From Lautropia sp. (GTDB taxonomy: Bacteria > Pseudomonadota > Gammaproteobacteria > Burkholderiales > Burkholderiaceae_E): a stretch of 14,965 nt of DNA. Positions 12,717 to 14,965 of the stretch are shown piece by piece. Below the pieces are notes generated by a model. That model ran no database searches. It was not told where the DNA came from and saw only the letters and a program-made list of their open reading frames with translations. Positions within the stretch are counted from its first letter, which is position 1. Each line of letters opens with the position of its first letter. A program made the translations under genes and the position numbers. The stretch is from the NCBI GenBank assembly GCA_013813615.1, contig JACCRJ010000095.1, positions 1-14,965 of the forward strand, read 5' to 3'.

Positions 12717-12856
12717 GACGTTAGGCGTGATGAGAAGTATTGTATTTGGTGATTATCTATTGACAGAGAGCATGGGTATGCCGCTCGTACTCTGCTGACT
12801 GCCGCTGGTCGGCGGGCACCAGCCCCGCCCGATTCGGAGCCGCCGTCAGCCGATGC
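12717..12856. other. Intergenic stretch between yqaA and the small membrane protein gene
   Basis: The left half is AT-rich and belongs to the promoter patch. It also holds a perfect TTGACA on the plus strand (12760-12765) with no -10 partner and no gene to serve. The right half is GC-rich, with a GCTGGT/ACCAGC hairpin (12804-12823, 8-base loop) just past the yqaA stop that may mark its transcript end; there is no T-run. No credible open reading frame was seen. Confidence 0.5.
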
Positions 12857-13354
12857 TCAGCCGGCGGTGAACGGCGAGAACAGCCGCATCCACCAGCCAT
12901 CGGGCACCCACAGCAGCAGCGCCGTCATCAGGCAGTAGCGCACGAACTTTCCGACCAGCATCCATGCGCTCGAGCGCCAGAACGGCAGGCGCAGCCAGCC
13001 GGCCACCGCGCACAGCGGGTCACCGACTACCGGCAGGAACGAAAAGAACAGCGCCTTGGGTCCGAGACGCTCGAACCACTTCAGGTAGCGGGTCTGGCGG
13101 TCCTTGGCGATCGCGTACTTTGCGCCCCGCCCCATCCAGTAGTCCAGCATGCCACCCAGCGTGTTGCCGATAGTGGCGACGCCGACCACGATCCAGTACT
13201 GGTCCGGATGCAGCTTCGCATAGCCGAACACCGCCGGTTCCGAGCCGATCGGCAGGAGGGTGGCCGAGACGAAGGAGACCGCGAATACGGTAGACAGCCC
13301 GTTTGCAGGCAGGCTAAACCAGCCGATGGCGGATTGCAGCAATGCGTTGAACAT
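12857..13354 (-). CDS. yqaA: YqaA family membrane protein (VTT/DedA-related)
   Basis: This 165-residue inner-membrane protein has three to four hydrophobic segments (about 20-40, 52-70, 99-122 and 130-150). It shows the motifs of YqaA: S-A-T-L-L-P-x-G-S-E (30-39), G-N-x-L-G-G (63-68), the soluble W-x-x-R-x-G segment (93-98), P-V-V-G-D-P-L-C (108-115) and G-K-x-x-R-Y (135-140). E. coli YqaA is about 142 residues. These proteins share the VTT (SNARE-associated/DedA) fold; DedA relatives are implicated in lipid-carrier flipping, but YqaA itself has no proven role. The ATG at 13354 has only a short GGA four bases before it. It is divergent from ilvA across 118 bases. Confidence 0.88.
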   Translation of the reverse strand: MFNALLQSAIGWFSLPANGLSTVFAVSFVSATLLPIGSEPAVFGYAKLHPDQYWIVVGVATIGNTLGGMLDYWMGRGAKYAIAKDRQTRYLKWFERLGPKALFFSFLPVVGDPLCAVAGWLRLPFWRSSAWMLVGKFVRYCLMTALLLWVPDGWWMRLFSPFTAG

Positions 13355-13423
13355 GGTGTCCGTTCAGTGAGCGAGAGGCCGGCATGCCACAGCACGAATC
13401 CCCGCGCCCGGAAGTATACGGCT

Positions 13424-13437
13424 GGGCTTTCAAGCCC
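13424..13437. promoter_or_regulatory. Inverted repeat GGGCTT-TC-AAGCCC upstream of ilvA
   Basis: A perfect six-base dyad with a two-base centre ends six bases before a -10-like TACAAT (13444-13449). It lies where the -35 to -10 spacer of an ilvA promoter would fall. A bound dimer could block that promoter. It can also fold as a five-base-pair hairpin, but no T-run follows. Confidence 0.35.
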
Positions 13438-13443
13438 CCTCGC

Positions 13444-13449
13444 TACAAT
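13444..13449 (+). promoter_or_regulatory. Candidate -10 element for ilvA
   Basis: TACAAT matches the -10 consensus at five of six positions and lies 23 bases before the ilvA ATG. No good -35 is found 16-18 bases upstream, so the promoter would depend on an activator or be weak. Confidence 0.35.
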
Positions 13450-13472
13450 CGGATGCACTTCCGCGCGACCCA

Positions 13473-14965
13473 ATGGCTATCGACTACCTCAAGAGGATCC
13501 TGAACGCTCGCGTTTACGACGTCGCGCAGGAATCGCCGCTGGAACCCGCGCCCAGGCTGTCAGCGCGCCTGGGCAACCGGGCGCTGATCAAGCGCGAGGA
13601 CCTGCAGCCGGTGTTCTCTTTCAAGGTGCGCGGCGCCTACAACAAGATGGTCAACCTGACGCCGGGGGAGTTGTCCCGCGGCGTGATCGCAGCATCCGCC
13701 GGCAACCATGCCCAGGGCGTGGCGCTGGCTGCAGCCCGCCTTGGCTGCCGGGCGGTGATCGTGATGCCGACCACCACGCCGCAGCTCAAGATCGACGCGG
13801 TCAAGGCGCGCGGCGCCATCGCAATGCTTTACGGCGAGTCCTTCAGCGACGCCTACCGCCATGCGCGTGAACTCCAGGAACAGGAAGGCCTGACCTTCGT
13901 GCACCCGTTCGACGATCCGGACGTCATCGCCGGCCAGGGCACGATCGGAATGGAGATCCTGCGCCAGCACCAGGCGCCGATCGAGGCGATCTTTGTCGCC
14001 ATCGGCGGTGGCGGCCTGATCTCCGGCGTAGCCGCCTACGTGAAGCAGGTCCGCCCCGAGATCCGCATCATCGGCGTGCAGACGCACGACTCCAACGCCA
14101 TGGCCCTGTCACTGGCGGCCGGCCATGTGGTCGACCTGGCGGAAGTCGGGTTGTTCGCCGACGGGACCGCCGTCAAGCGGGTCGGCGACGAAACCTTCCG
14201 GCTCTGCCAGCGCTTCGTCGACGAGATCGTCCTGGTCGACACCGACCAGATCTGCGCGGCGATCAAAGACGTGTTCGAGGATACCCGAGCGATCCTGGAG
14301 CCGGCGGGCGCCTTGGCCATCGCCGGCATGAAGGCCTGGGTGGAGCAGACAGGCGCGGCCGGCCAGACCCTGGTCGCGATCGCCTGCGGCGCCAACATGA
14401 ACTTCGACCGGCTCCGGTTCGTGTCGGAGCGGGCAGAGGTCGGGGAACGGCGCGAGGCGGTCTTCGCGGTGACGATTCCGGAAGAACGAGGCAGCTTCCG
14501 GCGCTTTTGCGAACTGGTGGGCCCGCGCAATGTCACCGAGTTCAACTACCGGATTGCAGACAAGAACGATGCCCATGTGTTCGTCGGCATGCAGATCACC
14601 AGTTTCGGCGAGGCTGCCAGCATGGCCCGGGCGTTCGAGGGCGCCGGCTTCCGCACGCTTGACCTGACCGCCGACGAACTCGCCAAGTCGCACCTTCGCC
14701 ACCTGGTCGGGGGGCATTCCGAACTGGCTCGGGACGAAGCCATCTATCGCTTCGAGTTCCCGGAGCGGCCGGGTGCCCTGATGAAGTTCCTGGCCAGCAT
14801 GAGCCACAACTGGAACATTTCCCTGTTCCACTACCGGAACCACGGGGACGACCAGGGGCGGGTCCTGGTGGGAATGCAGGTTCCGGCATCAGAACGGGAC
14901 GAGTTCGACGGTTTCCTGGCCAGCCTCGGTTACCGGTCTGGGAGGAAACGGCGAATCCCGGCTAT
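13473..14965 (+). CDS. ilvA: Threonine ammonia-lyase, biosynthetic (cut by the window edge, with an apparent frameshift near the end)
   Basis: IlvA deaminates L-threonine to 2-oxobutanoate, the first committed step of isoleucine synthesis, using PLP. From the ATG at 13473 about 488 residues are in the family frame. The PLP lysine is K51 (F-S-F-K51-V-R-G-A-Y); the phosphate-cup and glycine loops are S75-A-G-N-H-A-Q-G and G-G-G-G-L. The catalytic domain covers about 1-320. Two ACT-like regulatory domains follow (about 329-400 and 420-488), with F-E-F-P-E-R-P-G-A-L and W-N-I-S-L-F-H-Y-R, the site of isoleucine feedback inhibition. E. coli IlvA is 514 residues. After G-Y-R (14928-14936) the frame turns into S-G-R-K-R-R, but the frame starting at 14939 gives W-E-E-T-A-N-P-G-Y, the expected ending, so one base appears missing at 14937-14938. 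No Shine-Dalgarno precedes the ATG. The reading frame is open to the window end and so has no visible stop. Confidence 0.93.
   Translation, partial: MAIDYLKRILNARVYDVAQESPLEPAPRLSARLGNRALIKREDLQPVFSFKVRGAYNKMVNLTPGELSRGVIAASAGNHAQGVALAAARLGCRAVIVMPTTTPQLKIDAVKARGAIAMLYGESFSDAYRHARELQEQEGLTFVHPFDDPDVIAGQGTIGMEILRQHQAPIEAIFVAIGGGGLISGVAAYVKQVRPEIRIIGVQTHDSNAMALSLAAGHVVDLAEVGLFADGTAVKRVGDETFRLCQRFVDEIVLVDTDQICAAIKDVFEDTRAILEPAGALAIAGMKAWVEQTGAAGQTLVAIACGANMNFDRLRFVSERAEVGERREAVFAVTIPEERGSFRRFCELVGPRNVTEFNYRIADKNDAHVFVGMQITSFGEAASMARAFEGAGFRTLDLTADELAKSHLRHLVGGHSELARDEAIYRFEFPERPGALMKFLASMSHNWNISLFHYRNHGDDQGRVLVGMQVPASERDEFDGFLASLGYRSGRKRRIPA

Noticed and set aside
12760..12790. Perfect TTGACA -35 box on the plus strand
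   Set aside because: No -10 hexamer lies 16-18 bases downstream, and the nearest plus-strand gene, ilvA, is about 700 bases away.
13453..13503. A 16-codon upstream open frame overlapping the ilvA start, as a possible leader peptide
   Set aside because: Its peptide (MHFRATQWLSTTSRGS) is not enriched in Ile, Val or Leu as an attenuator leader would be. It has no Shine-Dalgarno, and its ATG precedes the predicted transcription start.
1..14965. A defence island, CRISPR array, toxin-antitoxin pair, prophage or transposon
   Set aside because: No direct-repeat array, integrase, transposase or paired small toxin genes were seen. The HNH nuclease stands alone among housekeeping genes.

Overview
The window is dense, GC-rich bacterial chromosome. 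It most resembles a betaproteobacterium. This rests mainly on the minus-strand order DUF971 gene - ubiE - Tim44-like gene - ubiJ, recalled from that class, and on a ubiquinone pathway, Uup and a two-ACT biosynthetic threonine deaminase. That placement is inference; nothing names a genus. No tRNA, rRNA, CRISPR array, integrase or insertion sequence was seen, and no non-coding stretch reaches 300 bases.

Layout. (1) Bases 1-93 hold a plus-strand scrap of an enolase-superfamily (mandelate racemase type) gene whose family similarity stops abruptly about 60 bases before the uup stop codon. (2) Minus strand: an HNH endonuclease gene, then uup (ABC-F ATPase). (3) Plus strand, divergent from HNH: a 923-residue protein with acyl-CoA-synthetase (ADP-forming) and GNAT domains (Pat/YfiQ class), followed 9 bases later by an L-asparaginase gene whose Shine-Dalgarno overlaps the upstream stop. 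(4) Minus-strand block 10620-6547: metallophosphoesterase, DUF971, ubiE, Tim44-like protein, ubiJ. This is the ubiquinone accessory cluster, but ubiB, often next to ubiJ, is absent; ubiJ abuts asparaginase stop-to-stop. (5) Plus strand, divergent from the metallophosphoesterase: a PhoD-type phosphatase with a Tat-like lipoprotein signal. (6) Minus strand: a 98-residue two-helix membrane protein with its own sigma70-like promoter in an AT-rich patch, and yqaA (VTT/DedA-related). (7) Plus strand, divergent from yqaA: ilvA, almost complete at the right edge, with an apparent one-base deletion in its last visible codons.

The ubi genes probably work together: UbiE performs the C-methylation, UbiJ is the SCP2-type lipid-binding accessory factor, and the membrane-anchored Tim44-like protein is a candidate partner. 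The acetyltransferase and asparaginase are probably co-translated. The other genes are ordinary housekeeping or accessory functions.

I did not find a convincing new multi-gene system. The points most worth checking are the ilvA frameshift, the broken enolase-family gene, the two zero-gap convergent pairs joined at TGATCA, the 15-base tandem repeats at the ends of ubiE and ubiJ, the Tim44-like protein in the ubi cluster, and the acetyltransferase that keeps the catalytic-type histidine.
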